The position numbers were made by a program, and so were the translations under genes. From Siphonodentalium dalli (lineage: Eukaryota > Mollusca > Scaphopoda > Gadilida > Siphonodentaliidae), in contig CP136064.1 of assembly GCA_032622095.1 (NCBI GenBank), forward strand, positions 138,587,954 to 138,651,953: a DNA stretch of 64,000 nucleotides, in the 5' to 3' direction. Of this stretch, positions 24,224 to 36,749 are shown one piece after another. Below the pieces are notes generated by a model. It was not told the DNA's origin, searched no databases, and saw only the letters and a program-made list of their open reading frames with translations. How positions within the stretch are numbered: position 1 is the first letter of the stretch; each line of letters begins with the position of its first letter.

Positions 24224-24614
24224 ATTCGTGGGTACCCGTTTCAAGGTGAAGGTCACATCGGGCGGAAAACTGACCCGATGAAAATCTCCCATATTCCTAG
24301 GAACCCCTAAGTACGAACACAGACCTAAGGATCACACAACACGCTCATATCTGGACACAGACACATCATGCTCATGTCTGGACACAGTCACGCTCTTTAT
24401 CAACTACACTGCGGATACGAACGCTCTTTAACTATCACGCGATTAACCCACACAATTCCAAGACGGCGGCAGTGGGAATGGAGAATGAGTGCTCGGAGCT
24501 TCTCAAAAGCAATACGACGACACTTCGATAGGAAGTTTGGTCAAAATCAGTCCGGTAGTTTTCCCGGCCATAGCCAACAGACAGACAAACAGAAGTCCCA
24601 CAATATATATTAGA
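24224..24614 (+). repeat. CTAG-headed dispersed repeat, headless copy 3
   Basis: Shares the CTAGGAACCCCTAAGTACGA, ACGAACGCTCTTTAA, GGAGAATGAGTG and GATAGGAAGTTTGG blocks with copy 1 and ends in an ATATATATTAG stretch. The CTAG head is replaced by GGGTACCCGTTTCAAGGTG. Confidence 0.65.
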
Positions 24615-25270
24615 TTAAAACAAAAAATTGTTTGCTTTTTGGGTTGAAAATTAAAAAAAATCCAGGCCGGCTCAATTTCGGCATGTTTGTCTGGAAACAG
24701 GATGTTTTTTTTATTTCTTTTTTTTGGCCCAAGACCTCATTGTTTTGGGAGATTTTTTCAGAATATATTCACTTGAGAAAATCAATATGATCCTATATAG
24801 CAACCATTTTTCCAAAGTGGTGAAATGTGTGTAAGTGATCCAGACTGATGGACAAAACCAAACCACTGATATTCTATAAACCAAATTTCTGGGTACCGCC
24901 ATTCCTAATTTGAACAAAATATTTACCATATCAATATCAATTCCCATTGCAAACTCTTTATCAATAATGAGTAGAACCTGGTTTGAAATTCACTACAATG
25001 AAGGCTACTAGCAAACTTTACTCGTCACAATACAAACCGTTCATAACACCATGCATACATGGCATCAATATCTCGAAGACGAGCGTGACTCGCCACACAG
25101 TAGTATTTCAACCAGGCTCTGCTCTCAATTCAATCCATGAACTGGATTATTTTACAAGTACACCCCTGCTACGGTTGATGGCTTGGTATAATTATAATCT
25201 AATTTCTCATTTCTAATAACATGCCATTTCATGCCTGAGCTAAATATTTAGCTTTTTAACGAAATTCGAA
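24615..25270. other. No gene recognised
   Basis: Poly-T and AT-rich DNA. Short frames (24711-24947 minus, 24983-25216 plus) have no recognisable motif. Confidence 0.4.
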
Positions 25271-25880
25271 CAAAAATAGATGACTCCCAAATTGCGGTCA
25301 TCCCAACGATCCATGTGAAGTTCAGTGACGATGACTTGATGAGACAAGGTTGTCGTCTGTAGGTGTAACAAAGGATTTATTCATACAAAGAATAAAATCC
25401 AAAAATGGCTGAATGCCGCCATCTTTTTAAAGGAAATTCAAAAAATTTTGATGGCTCCCATCTAGTGGTCACTCAAAAGATCCATATGAAGTTTAGTGAC
25501 GATCAGATCAGACATGTGGTCTGTAGGTGGTACCAAAGGATTTAGTCATATAAACAGTAAAATCCAAAATAAAAAAAAAATTCTTTTTAATACAGGCATG
25601 TTTAATGCCTGTAAATTTTAAAAACAAATAGCAATTATCTAATCTACCTGCAGGTGGTGCCGATATATTAAAATTTGAAATCCAAGATGGCGGTTGGCAG
25701 CCATGTTTTTTTAAAGAATTTCAGAAATAATCGATGGCTCCCATCTATAGGCACCCCGAAGATCCATATGAAGTTTGGTGATGATCGACGAGGGATGTGG
25801 TCTTTATGGTGCACATGAGTAAAATACAAGATGGCTGTCAGCAGCCATGTTTTTCATCGAAGATCGTTTAAATTCAAAAC
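25271..25880 (-). repeat. Satellite-like repeat, second block
   Basis: Same family as 22861-23460: AATCCAAGATGGCGGTTGGC near 25680, GATCCATATGAAGTTTGGTG, and CAAAGGATTTAGTCATA units. It is separated from the first block by the CTAG-headed repeats, which suggests one array split by later insertions. Confidence 0.7.
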
Positions 25881-26455
25881 TCCCATCTAGATGTGATCGC
25901 AAACATACCTGTAAATGTTGAAAACATGTCGCCAATAATTGTCGGCTAGGGAGTGTTCATTGGACATTGACATGACTACATGGTCTTTGTGACATAGGGT
26001 TTCAAATACATGTATCCAACTGCACCCCGTGGTCCAGACCAAAATTCCACAATGATGCAAATTTAAAACGACGACAAACAACCAACACGACAACAACATA
26101 CAATGAACAGCAAAAAACCAGAGCTGAATTTAACTAGATTCGCATCGCAATTTACGATGAAATTTCTAATTTAAACCGACCAGTTTACAATGAAATTATA
26201 TGTAGTGGTAGGGAATGCTATACAAAATCTACCCAGTGCTGCAAAACACAAATTGAACACTTAAATTAACCTCTGCAAACAATGACGACAACGATGAAGA
26301 ACGACAACATACTGTATAGTAAAAAAAAAAATAACACTTGTATACATCCAGTTATGCATCAAAAATGACATTAACATGACGTAATGATTTACGTTATTCA
26401 GGCACTGTGAATTGTAGTTTAGTCATGAACAAACCAGTAGTGCCGGCAGTGCAAT
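25881..26455. other. No gene recognised
   Basis: A few GACGACAA words foreshadow the following minisatellite. No other structure. Confidence 0.4.
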
Positions 26456-27238
26456 CTGCAATTTTAAGTGGTCATGTTCATGACGACAAACAACCGAGGA
26501 TGACGACAGACGACGAAGATCACGACAAACAACTGACCACAAAGGGCTAAAAAATGTCAACAAACGAATGACGACGAACAACGAATGACCAACGATGAAC
26601 AATGAATGAAGCAATTGAAGGAGGACAACGAATAACCGACAAAGAAAACTAACCGAAGACAAACACAACGAATGACGACAAACGAGGGTGACGACGACAA
26701 TAAATGTTCCAACAAATGATGACAAACAACCGACGAAGAAAAACAACTGACGAAAAAATGACTGACGAACAAACGATGACCAACAACGAAAAAATGACTG
26801 ACGACAAACACAACGACCGACGAATGACGACAAACGATGACGAAAAATGACCAACGATAAACACGGCATCTAATTATCGACAACGAAAAATGACTGACGA
26901 CAAACACACTGACTGACGAATGACAACAAATGACTGACGACAAACGACCGACGAATGACAAGGATGACGACAACAACCGACAAATGTCGTGAAATGATGA
27001 CGAATGTCCGACGAAGAAAAACAACAAAAGAAAAAACGACTGACGAAAAAAACATCTGACACGTCAAACGACTGATGAAATAAACGACAAGGATGACGAA
27101 AAACGACTGATGACAAGCGAACAACTGGTGAAGACAAACGACCGACGAATACACCGATAACAAATACACCGACATTGAAAAACGACTGAAGACACAAACA
27201 CTGACGAATGACGACCAATGAATGACGACAAATGAATA
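26456..27238 (+). repeat. GACGAC-type minisatellite, left part
   Basis: A degenerate array of words such as AATGACGACAAACGACCGAC with variable spacing. Ser/Val/Phe-rich minus-strand frames of up to 156 codons over this region are by-products of the repeat. The array continues at 30697, beyond a 3.46-kb insertion. Confidence 0.9.
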
Positions 27239-28341
27239 CACTGTTAGAAATTACTGTCGGTTCGACGGTTTCGGGCCGTCATAATCGACGGTCCCATACC
27301 GTTTAATCAATTTGACCGTTATTTTAGGTGCCCATGAAAATTGTCTAAATTAAATATTTTCGTGATTCAAAGTTCAATAGTATATTTATCGGCGACCATA
27401 TTATATATTGCAATGACTCCATACAGTATGTCTGAATCTTACTCAGCTGATATTTAATATGTATTATTAATGCGGCATTTATTCTGAGTTTTGCGGGTCC
27501 ATACGAATTATCATGAGTACGGTACGCAATTCTCAATCCGGTGTTAAGTTCGCGATTGAGCACTCAGCTCATTTCTTCGCCATTTTATGATTTATCGTTG
27601 ATAGCAAACTATTGTCTTTTGGGAAACTGTTACACTTTCGATTGTGGACAGTTGTTAAGATGGTCTGATTTCGGTTCCTTTGATAACTAGACAAGTTTCA
27701 ATTCTGCGAATACCGGCTTAATCATTGACAATTTCCACTAAATTCGAGAGTAGAGATTTTTGGCAATCATGGCATGATCCGCCGTCCGGGGTTTGACTTC
27801 ATTCGACGCAGTGCTGCTGTTGAAATTGCAGTGCTGTCACTTAGTGTAAAAACACAAGAGGATACAGGTACAATTAACACAAGCTTCGATGTCAACCAAT
27901 AGTGACAATAATAACAACAACGACTCAACGAGCAGCTATTACTATTATAATGTTGACAATCCAGTTGACAGTGTTCTGAATCTGATTGTTTCAAAGCGCA
28001 TGCATGTACATTTACAAGAGAGGATATACATGTACAGGTACTGTACGCACCAGTGTAATTCACAAGAACTTCAATGTCAACAACAACACCGTAAACAATC
28101 GACTGACTCCGCGCAGTGACGGATGATCACATATCTGCAATTCCAACTTTACAATTACATGGACAAATTCATCCCGTGTTCATCAATTTTCATTGAAACG
28201 TGTGGATATGGGACATTGTCATCATTCGCCAAGTTTTTGTCAAGTTATTACGACAATTTACCGGGAGAACACTATTGGTTGGATGTTCTTATCAAACTAT
28301 CTTTGGCTGACTTACTGATATTGATACTAAGTGTTTGTGAT

Positions 28342-29366
28342 TAGTACCAAATATGCCTTGTGCCCAATTTGGATGGAGCAAAAAATTAAACCTTGACTCG
28401 ACACAATTAGACTGGAACACTATTTATAAAAGGTGTTTTAGGATAACAAAAAATACGAAATTGCAAGCCTTCCAATATCAAATAAATCACAATACCCTTG
28501 TCACAAAAATATTCCTAGAAAAATGTAAAATATCCGAGAATAACATGTGTACTTTCTGTGATAGTGAAAGAGAAAACATTGAACATCTTCTGGCAAAATG
28601 TTGCAAAGTGCTGCCTTTATGGAAACACATATCAGATATTCTATGTGCTTGTTTTAATTTGAATTCAACCTTGAAAATTGAAGAAATTATTTTTGGAACC
28701 AGTCCAAACCAAAATTATTTAGCAATAAACAACCTAATACTGTTAACAAAACGTTATATATATATAACAAGATGTAAGAAAACCAGTTTAACAAAAGAAG
28801 CGCTTATAAATTACCTTAATCAAGAGTTCAAATTAGAAAAACAAGCAAGTAAATGGAACACAAATTCAAAACATAACATTGAATTGAAGTGGAACAGTGT
28901 CCTCAACCTGATCAATGCATAATTTTTATAAACAAAAACCCCTCAAAAATTTAACAAAATACAAAAAATAAGAAAATAAAATCCCAAAAATTAAATCCAG
29001 GGCTCTCCAGTTCACCAAACAAAACATACCTTTTATAATATAACAAGGATTAGTCAGAACACACTATAATTGACAGCAACTTCTTTTTAACATTGGAAGG
29101 TCAACCACCAACAAAATTGGTGATTACTTTCCAATGAAGACTGACAGAAAACAATAAATGACGTGTAGATTCATTTAGCTTAAAGCGATTGACATTGTGT
29201 ACAAACTACCCAAAAACAGTTGGGCAATTTAAATTGACAGGAAAACTTATTGTGTAAGTATTTGTTTGTTTTATTTCAGATATCTATGTATGCATACATT
29301 GATGTATGGAAATATGTTAAGTTTCAGCAAATTGTACCAAAAAGATTAATAATTTTTTTTTTTTTA
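28342..29366 (+). mobile_element. L1/Tx1-like LINE 3' fragment with 13-bp target duplication
   Basis: AAGTGTTTGTGAT occurs at 28329-28341 and again at 29367-29379, exactly bracketing 1,025 bp that carries a LINE C-terminal frame and a 3' untranslated region. This is a 5'-truncated insertion into the TA-flanked DNA element. The 3' end shows a T-rich run (about 29353-29365) rather than a clear poly(A). Confidence 0.85.
28353..28922 (+). pseudogene. C-terminal region of an L1/Tx1-type LINE ORF2
   Basis: An uninterrupted 189-codon frame. The blocks WNTIYKRCFRITKNTKLQAF, FQYQINHNTLVTKIFL and CTFCDSERENIEHLLAKC match the post-RT region of L1/Tx1 ORF2. There a W-x-x-x-Y segment and a FQ-x-x-I-x-H/N-x-L segment precede a Cys-x2-Cys...His-x4-Cys knuckle, here around residues 67-85. 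The RT and endonuclease domains are missing because of 5' truncation. The apparent start codon is only the first Met after the truncation point, so this is not an expressed gene by itself. Confidence 0.85.
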
Positions 29367-30696
29367 AAGTGTTTGTGATACCAGTATACAGTTTGATGCA
29401 TCATGCTTTAAAATTTCATTGAAAATGTGCGACTACAGGAGAACATTTTCGCCAAGTCATTGCACACAGTTATTATAGGATCTGTTGTTGTCTTGAAGGT
29501 TCTAATTCCAACTAGCTGTTATTGATATACAATACCAGTCAAAAGAAGTGGTTTATTAAGCACGCTATTTTCGCACCCAATATGGAAGTGGAAACGATTA
29601 TAAGCATGTCGCTTGTGATATTATTGCAATATTTTGCGCTTAATACTCAATATTTTGTGCTTAATATTGCGACATCTTGTGGTCAAAATTGTGACATTTA
29701 AATCAAATTATTGCTTCTTCTATATTGATTATTGTATAAATAGAGACAATGTTTTAGATATGTATATAATTATAGTTGTAAATGCTATATGTACACTGTA
29801 TTGTGATAAAGGTGCGCCTAAAAATACCACTTTTCTGACTGGTACTACATTGTCATAATGTACGGATTCACCTGTTAAAACAAAAACTGTGTTTACAAGT
29901 GACTGGACAATTTCACGTCTTACATGTTACCAAAAGTATGCCATTAAGATATTTAACTTTTACATTTCAGTTTTTACTGTGAAGCTTTGTTCTGTTTATG
30001 GCTTAAAATGTCATGTCGATTCATGTTTTAGAATGGTTGAAATTAGTATTACTCATAACTGAATAGTGGTGGGTCTTATTGGGTTGACTTATCAGCTATA
30101 ACTAGTATCGTTTTTTATTTACAGCCATATTTATACAGTAGTTAGTGAAAGGCGAACACATTACGCATGCGCAGCCTTTTCCGGATTAAATTCTACGAGG
30201 CAGATAACAAGCTTGATCCTCTGCAAACTGCAAAGTTTCATAAGTATTGTCTATCACTTTATGCATTGAGGATTTACATTTCATCAAAACTATGATCGTA
30301 ACATAAGAACGAACATGTATTTTTCATTTACGAATAATACTAGTTTCGACCATTCAAAAACATATGAATCGTAATGCCTACCGGGAAATCATATTGTCAC
30401 CATGGGAACCTGGCTAATTCTATGGTAAATTAGGAAATTAAGAATTGGTGTTGACCCATGAAAAATACCATTGGTTTGACCTTTATTAGTTACGGTCTTG
30501 GTATTAATTAAACGGTACTGAACCGTAAAAAATACAATGGTATGACAGTTACTAGTTATGGTCTGCCAGTTACTTAAACGGTTTTATACCGTGGAACATG
30601 CTTGGAACAGCCTGACCGTATGTTTAATGGTCAAATGTTGGCAGCGATGTTGCGCGGTCTCAGACCGTTAAAGCGACGGTATTTGTTCTAACAGTG

Positions 30697-30725
30697 TATG
30701 ACCGACGAATGACGACAAACAATTA
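30697..30725 (+). repeat. GACGAC-type minisatellite, right remnant
   Basis: GACCGACGAATGACGACAAA resumes the array that was interrupted at 27238. Confidence 0.85.
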
Positions 30726-31260
30726 AATGAAATAATAATTAATGCTATAATTTTTTAAGCAAATAAACCTACTACCTAAAACTTGGATTTAGATAACAAT
30801 GCCCCCAGTCCATGACCATGCACGTATTCAGTTCACAACGACAGCTCCAAAATCCTCATCAGATATCACTTCGTTGAACTTGACTGCTTGAAGTTTAATG
30901 GACTGACAATTGCACACAATACAGAATTCGCTCATTTATTCTTTTAATTTCCATGAACTTGAACTGTTGGGTTTAAAGTGATTCTTGAATCTTGATCAGT
31001 TGTGTCTGTAAGAGCTTACACTCGTTTACAGTAGCCCAACTGTCGATTGAACTTGAACTGTTTTGAACTTGAAGACGGAAGTTGAACTTGAAGTTTAGAA
31101 AACGTAATTCTTCACGAAATCAAACGAGTAGAGATAAGTCATGGAATGATTTTTATCCGATGAAAAGGATATACTTAATCCTCGATGAGAGCTGATTATC
31201 TAGAATCAAGGAATGAATTTAATCATATGATAAATGCTGAAACTAATCCTTGCTACATTT
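30726..31260. other. No gene recognised
   Basis: AT-rich DNA with repeated TTGAACTTGAA words near 31045-31100. No domain. Confidence 0.4.
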
Positions 31261-31573
31261 CGGTTGGCGACTATCGCAATACCAGAGGGTAACAGTTCGA
31301 CGTTCGTACTCAGATATCACCAATATTTGTACATACCCTGTCTGTCCTAGGTTTAACAGGAACATGGCTAATTTGATTCTATTTGTCGTCATATATATAT
31401 ACCTATCACCCCATTTATTATTCCTTTTCATAAATATAAAATAAAACAAGCTGAAGATGATATGATTAAAATTTCTTATTATGAAATATTGCGATAAGTT
31501 GTTATCAGAGTACATTATACTTGTGCTAGTTACATTACGCACACTGTGTTCCCCTACCGTATTGTGATCATTG
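31261..31573 (-). mobile_element. MITE family E, copy 2
   Basis: Inverse of the element at 15118-15451. It starts CGGTTGGCGACTATCGCAAT and ends with the inverse of an ATGATCACAATACGG...GGGAACACAGTG end. Overlapping frames on both strands (31243-31542, 31250-31444) are incidental. Confidence 0.7.
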
Positions 31574-31879
31574 TTTCTGCTAGATTATGCGCAGTGGCCG
31601 ACAGGAAGTCACGTGTTAATTTCACTAAAAAACGCACACGCTTCATGTATTTCATCTCATCGTATAGAAACTATAGAAAAACATTATATGACGTCAGCAT
31701 TCACACGCGCCTTGGGTATACACACGAACGGGGTGGTTGCTATTATTACAGCATATTTGGGGGTTTTTGGTGAGCCCCTGGCCCCTTTAGAATTGTGTTT
31801 GTGACATCAGCCCGGTCCTCCCGACTATTCAGGCACGTCAAACCTTTCCTACTCAATATTTCGAATAAAACTTTCTGGG
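31574..31879. other. No gene recognised
   Basis: Overlapping frames of 75-77 codons (31546-31773, 31571-31804) show no domain. Confidence 0.35.
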
Positions 31880-32420
31880 CTCCCAAACTAATGATTCATA
31901 TCAGTTAATACATGTATACCTATTCGACACACATAGTCATATAACCACTCGATATATACATATGCAGCCCACCCTAGACCATAGAGTCACTCCAGGTATA
32001 CATGCATACCTCACCAATGGTCATTTAATAGCCCTTCCAGATATACAAAAACACGCACACGACCACTCATACCCTCCATACCCACATACACCTCACACAT
32101 GACAATTCAGTAACTCACTGTACCATGATACACGCCATCCATGATCAGACAGCTAATCCCTATACACCACCAATGATAATGAATCAACAATGACACCCCC
32201 TATATACCCACACACTCAATAATGTCCACCAAGCTAACTCCAGGTATGCATATACACGTCAATCATGACCGTACAGTCATTCCATGTATACCTTTATACA
32301 CATTTATACACATTTATCGTAACCATAAAATCACTCTCTATTTACCCACACACCCCATCCATGATCATACAGACAACACATGTACATCCAACCCATGACC
32401 GCAAAAAATACTTTAAAATG
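31880..32420 (+). repeat. Degenerate minisatellite, about 55-60 bp units
   Basis: Words CCATGATCATACAG, ACTCCAGGTATACATG and CCCACACACC recur irregularly around nine times. Units are heavily diverged. Confidence 0.6.
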
Positions 32421-32559
32421 AATTTGTCATGCCCCAATGGAACTGGGACAAACAGAATAGAAGTCACTTGTCAGTTAATTAACTAACACGTATAATAACC
32501 AAGTGAGTCACAACTTGCTACCTTTTCAGAAAACGCAGAGAAGAATGTTCTGGATATAT

Positions 32560-33490
32560 GTAAAAAATTTACTTTTTACAAATTTGGTTGCCATTTTGGA
32601 AGCCATCTTGAGCAATTTGGTCTATAAACACCGTAGTGTGACACATTTAAGATAGACTAAAACAATAAACACCTTTGATACCAAAGATAGTTCCATTTTA
32701 CTTGAAAAAATGGTCCAAACCTGACAAGTGAATTTTTGCCGATATTTATGTCAAATTTGAGAGAGAGAAATCCAATATTTCTGGTGATGTCAGTGGTACC
32801 AATAGTAACAATGATCCATAGTGCATCATACATGTTAGTGTTCAATGTATAGAATGCAGAATAGCCAATTTTATACATCAACCACAACTTGTAAGCGATT
32901 GCAAAACACGCTGGGGAAATATTTACCATTTCCATATTTTGGCGGCCATTTTGGCAGCCATTTTGAGCCAAAGTAAGAATTTTGGTTCCAGTGAGTTGGA
33001 ATGTTCAATGGTAATGATATTCCTCACTTACATTACAAAGTTCTGTTCATTTCTTGTTGAAATATAACTGGAATCCCAATTGTGATTTTTTGTGAAATTT
33101 TATACCGCGTTCTGTAAAATCGAATTTTTGACGGATCAGAAGGGGCTAGGACCCCAATAATGGCATATGCTCCAATAATCAGTTAATATACAAAACACAT
33201 AATAAAGTCATATTACTCAACCAGTTCCCAACAGCATGAACTGATTTAGAAGATAATGTGAAAAAACATCATATTTTCAACTTCCGGCGGCCATTTTGGC
33301 GGCCATCTTGATCGCTGAGTTTCAATTTTGCCCCAAAAAAGTGTAATTATATCTTAGCTTCATGAAAATATATACATTCGTATACATTGTACTAGATTGT
33401 CTCGCTATAATTTGCATAAAACCGACTTAGGGTCTGGTCTGAAAATCGGCCGCCATGATGGACGCCATCTTGTCTGGAGTCTATACAGCC
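32560..33490 (+). repeat. Satellite-like repeat with GGCGGCCATTTTGG core
   Basis: Core motifs GCCATTTTGGxxGCCATYTTGA lie near 32590, 32940, 33290 and 33450 (spacings about 350, 350 and 165 bp), embedded in diverged units. It may be distantly related to the CCAAGATGGCNGCC repeats elsewhere in the window. Confidence 0.5.
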
Positions 33491-33779
33491 ACTTATTTTT
33501 CTTGTTAACATAGCTTAAAAGTTGAAGGACATATTAAGGAACAGAATGAGTGTGTGGAGTTAAGTCACATGGGGGTTCAATGGTACCCCTATTAGCTCAC
33601 AGACTAGTGACCATTGACCAAACTCCTAGCTTCGCGAGTTTCGTTTGCACCCCCGCTTTGGACTGAAACTTTCCAACGGGCACTATAGGCTTTCCAACTG
33701 TTAGAGATTTCCGAATTGAATAAGACTGACATATTTCCAAATGGTGTCATTTCAGACAACACTTTTGACTATAGTTTAA

Positions 33780-34450
33780 GGGTCAATCCACACCAGGCTT
33801 GAGCGCGCGATTTTTACGGCAGTTTTCTGTCGTCCGTAGCGGTTTAAAACGCGCGATTTTTGCCGAAAGCCACTGGATCGCTTTGTCGCGCGTGATGGTT
33901 TGGGTAGATAATCGTTTGAGTGCATCAATTACAGTAAGTTCACAAATACTAGGTATATAGATATTATAATAAGAATGTCCTAAACATATGTAAAGTGGAA
34001 TGATGCACGGGCTTCCTAAATTCGCATAGCAATTGTGAGTTTTTGTGAGTTTTTTTTTATCGGGGGGGGGGGGGGGGCAAATTGTGCGCAAAGTGACTTC
34101 ACAAGCTTGGAATAGATTGGGACCAAAAAATAACCAGACGATCCTGTTATTACATCGAGCTCTTTCCAGCCATCTTATCTTCTTTTATCAGCATGTCGCT
34201 AAAGTCCCCACCACTTTTATTATCGCGACGACGAATGCATGTGTCGCTTTCAAATAGGAGGAATTTCGAACGTAAAATATCATATTTGACAGCGACCCAT
34301 TTAGCCCGCTGATTTGCCACAAAGCGAGATCTCGACGAAGCATAAAATCACTGCTGTGATCGCGTCGTGGTCAGCGATTCAGTCGCTTGCAGTGTGAATA
34401 TAAAAATCGCGCGCTTTGAAGTGCTACGGACGCCAGAAAACGGATTGACC
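33780..34450. mobile_element. TTAA-flanked MITE, family G
   Basis: TTAA at 33776-33779 and 34451-34454 bounds 671 bp. The ends share GGTCAATCC as terminal inverted repeat, and both subterminal regions carry GTCCGTAGC and GCGCGCGATTTTTA blocks in inverted order. It has no coding capacity; a G17 run at about 34062-34078 lies inside. TTAA specificity recalls piggyBac/Kolobok, but the end sequence differs from family A. Confidence 0.75.
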
Positions 34451-34570
34451 TTAAAAGTTGAAAAAATATGAGCATTACTGGAGGTGTAAAAACAAAAAAA
34501 TCCCACTGATTTTTGGACAATCAGACAATAGCGAGTTTGCGATTTCAAACGGGTACGGGTATCGGTACGC

Positions 34571-34590
34571 GTACGGGTAGCTACCCGTAC
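34571..34590. repeat. 20-bp perfect palindrome
   Basis: GTACGGGTAGCTACCCGTAC, flanked on both sides by CGGTAC words. It lies in a G/T-rich repeat of ACGGGT words (34548-34600). Confidence 0.85.
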
Positions 34591-34599
34591 CGGTACACG

Positions 34600-36472
34600 C
34601 TTTGTATCGCAAACTGTTTCTCGGGTAGAATTCATCACATCGACTGGTAATGTATGGTGAGCCAACTGCAACAAAACAGATATTATGATATAGATAGATT
34701 GTTATTCGCATTCGCTTTAATTGCCGGTGTTATATTTACCGTTATGGATTGTTGAACACTTTTATTTAGATTAGATGGGCCTCAGGATAATCAGTTGCTT
34801 TCATCAAGGGGTTGGCACTTTTCTTTCACTCATCTTGGTAACATTTTCAAGAATTGGATTCTACAAGTCATAGACCGATCCAGTGTTGACTATAAATCGG
34901 TTGGAATTTTCAGACTTAGAAAAGATTATGATAGCTCAAATATACAATTACGTTATAATTGAATTTTCCAACAAATAATCGATGTAAAATGTATTGTTTT
35001 AGACCCAGGGTCTAATAATGTCCTACATGTACTTTCAGTCAGATATAAGACCAAATTTGTCCCTTATTTTTGTTGGGGAATATTTAGTCATATTAAGTAA
35101 ACATTTGTTTGGAATCTTTCTACAGATCGAAGGGTCTGTGCAAGGGTATATTTATCCCAGAAATTGGGATTTTTGTCGGGATCTAAACCCGCAGGTATGT
35201 TGAAAAGTTAAACTTGGTAACGATAAAAGATGTTAAAATGTAGTCTGTTTATTATACGGATTTAATAAAGAGCGTTTGCATCGCTTAGAAATTTTCCAAC
35301 ATTTGGGGGTGTCGGGTCTCAAAAATTCCAGTAATTGGAAAGCTTGGTGCCAGTCTGGATGCTAGGATTTAGCAAATTTCATGTTCAGATTTCAAAAATT
35401 TCTCACACCGGGCCGAATCATGGTCGACCCGGTGTGTCCCGGTCCCTCTCAAGTGGCCAGTCAGAAACTGATAATTAATTTAAGAAAAAACAAATCAGGG
35501 TAAATGGCGTTAGACCACTGGATATTAGGATATTGGGATTTTTCAGGCTGAGATCTGCACATTTTCTTGTATTGCATGGTCGGCCCAGTGGATTATGCCC
35601 CCCCCCCCCCCCGACTAGTGACAAAAAGACTACGGATTCATTTAGAATATGCTACCATCTAGGCGGTCGTGAGGGACAAGTTGGGAAAAATCAAAGCCCA
35701 ACGGAGGGGGTGGGGGGGGGTGCAAATGGAATTACGTGCAAACTTGTGAATTTGATATGGTTCAAGGGGTGTAGTTAGAAATTCGAAGGTGTACACCCCT
35801 CCTAACGCAAAGACCATTTATAGCCACGTCCCTGCAATATATAGGTCCAGACTGCGTCTATAGCACCATCTAGTCACTCCATTAACCACAACCTGTCATT
35901 AATGCACCTGATACAGTAATACAAAACTATTAGTTAAAATTCCTCAGTGATATAGGGTATGTAGCATGCCACGCCAGCCGTTGAGGCATGCCACATGTTC
36001 TTTGACAAGCTAAAATCGTAACATTGCCACAGGGTAATAACTCTATAAAGAATGTATATTTACGAAATAACGGCGATTTGTATTAGAAATAACAACACCA
36101 CAATAGATCAACTGTGGTGAAATATAAGTAAAATTCTTCTCTTGGGTGGGTGGGCTTGGGGGAGGTTTGGGGCACCGGAGTGCCAGAATTGCAGATTTCT
36201 TAAAATAAGTCCCATCTTGTTTCCTGACGCCGGCATAAAAGTCCCTGAGAGAAACATTCAGCTCTCTCACATCAAAGTTTTCAAAATCTGCACTTTAACC
36301 ACATTCCATGAGGAATTGTCGGAAACATTTCACAGCTCCACCTGTCGCTCTCTTGGTATTGATAGAATCCTTGGCATCTAAAAGCTCCTTAATATAATCT
36401 TCAGTTGGATTCACAAAGCGAGTCATTTTTTTCGAATCAGTTGTCGTCGTCTGCTTTTCGCGAAGAGAAATA
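34600..36472. other. No gene recognised; simple sequence
   Basis: Poly-C run near 35599-35612 and poly-G near 35714-35720. AATAAAGAGCGTTTG at 35264 belongs to the dispersed word noted in the findings. No protein domain. Confidence 0.4.
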
Positions 36473-36621
36473 ATGTCGATCGGTGTAAGGGACGTAACTC
36501 AAAACAACAAAGAATGGTTAACATTCGGAATACGTTGGGCCAACGCTAATTTTCCAACACCACGGGATGCGTTTTTTTGTGTTTTCGTGTGTATTATAAG
36601 CACTGTGAATTATGCGTTAGG
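36473..36621 (+). other. Weak candidate first exon
   Basis: A frame starting MSIGVRDVTQNNKEW runs 49 codons to GCGTTAG/GTAAGA, a consensus 5' splice site, and is preceded by GAGAAATA. I recognise no family. Without a downstream acceptor and exon this is only a possibility. Confidence 0.12.
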
Positions 36622-36674
36622 TAAGATTCGGTCATTTCCGGAGATCTCTCTGGAGCGGTCAATAACTGAATCAA

Positions 36675-36694
36675 TATTACCCTCGAGGGTAATA
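36675..36694. repeat. 20-bp perfect palindrome
   Basis: TATTACCCTCGAGGGTAATA. It lies upstream of the CCAAT cluster. It could be a protein-binding site, but nothing identifies a partner. Confidence 0.7.
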
Positions 36695-36749
36695 AGCAAG
36701 TGACATGGCTGCACTTGGAATTGTCGTATATCAGGTGGTGTCATTCCTA

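Larger units (their letters stand above)
27239..30696. mobile_element. 3,458-bp DNA transposon with 11-bp TIRs and TA duplication
   Basis: CACTGTTAGAA (27239-27249) is exactly inverted at 30686-30696, with TA at 27237-27238 and 30697-30698. The insertion splits a minisatellite that resumes immediately on the right, which fixes both borders. Both ends are studded with ACGGT/ACCGT words, six related words in the first 85 bp and eight in the last 210 bp; these could be transposase-binding sites. I recognise no transposase. Frames at 27889-28119 and 28123-28344 have no known motif. A LINE insertion (28342-29366) occupies the middle. TA duplication fits Tc1/mariner or another TA-specific family. 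The copy is either non-autonomous or decayed. Confidence 0.85.

Noticed and set aside
26423-27241. Overlapping minus-strand open frames of up to 156 codons rich in Ser, Val, Phe and Cys
   Set aside because: They lie wholly within the GACGAC minisatellite and are open in several frames at once, a by-product of the repeat.
28123-28344. 73-codon frame just before the LINE fragment, possible transposase remnant
   Set aside because: It has no D-D-E/D spacing or other known motif and is too short to classify.
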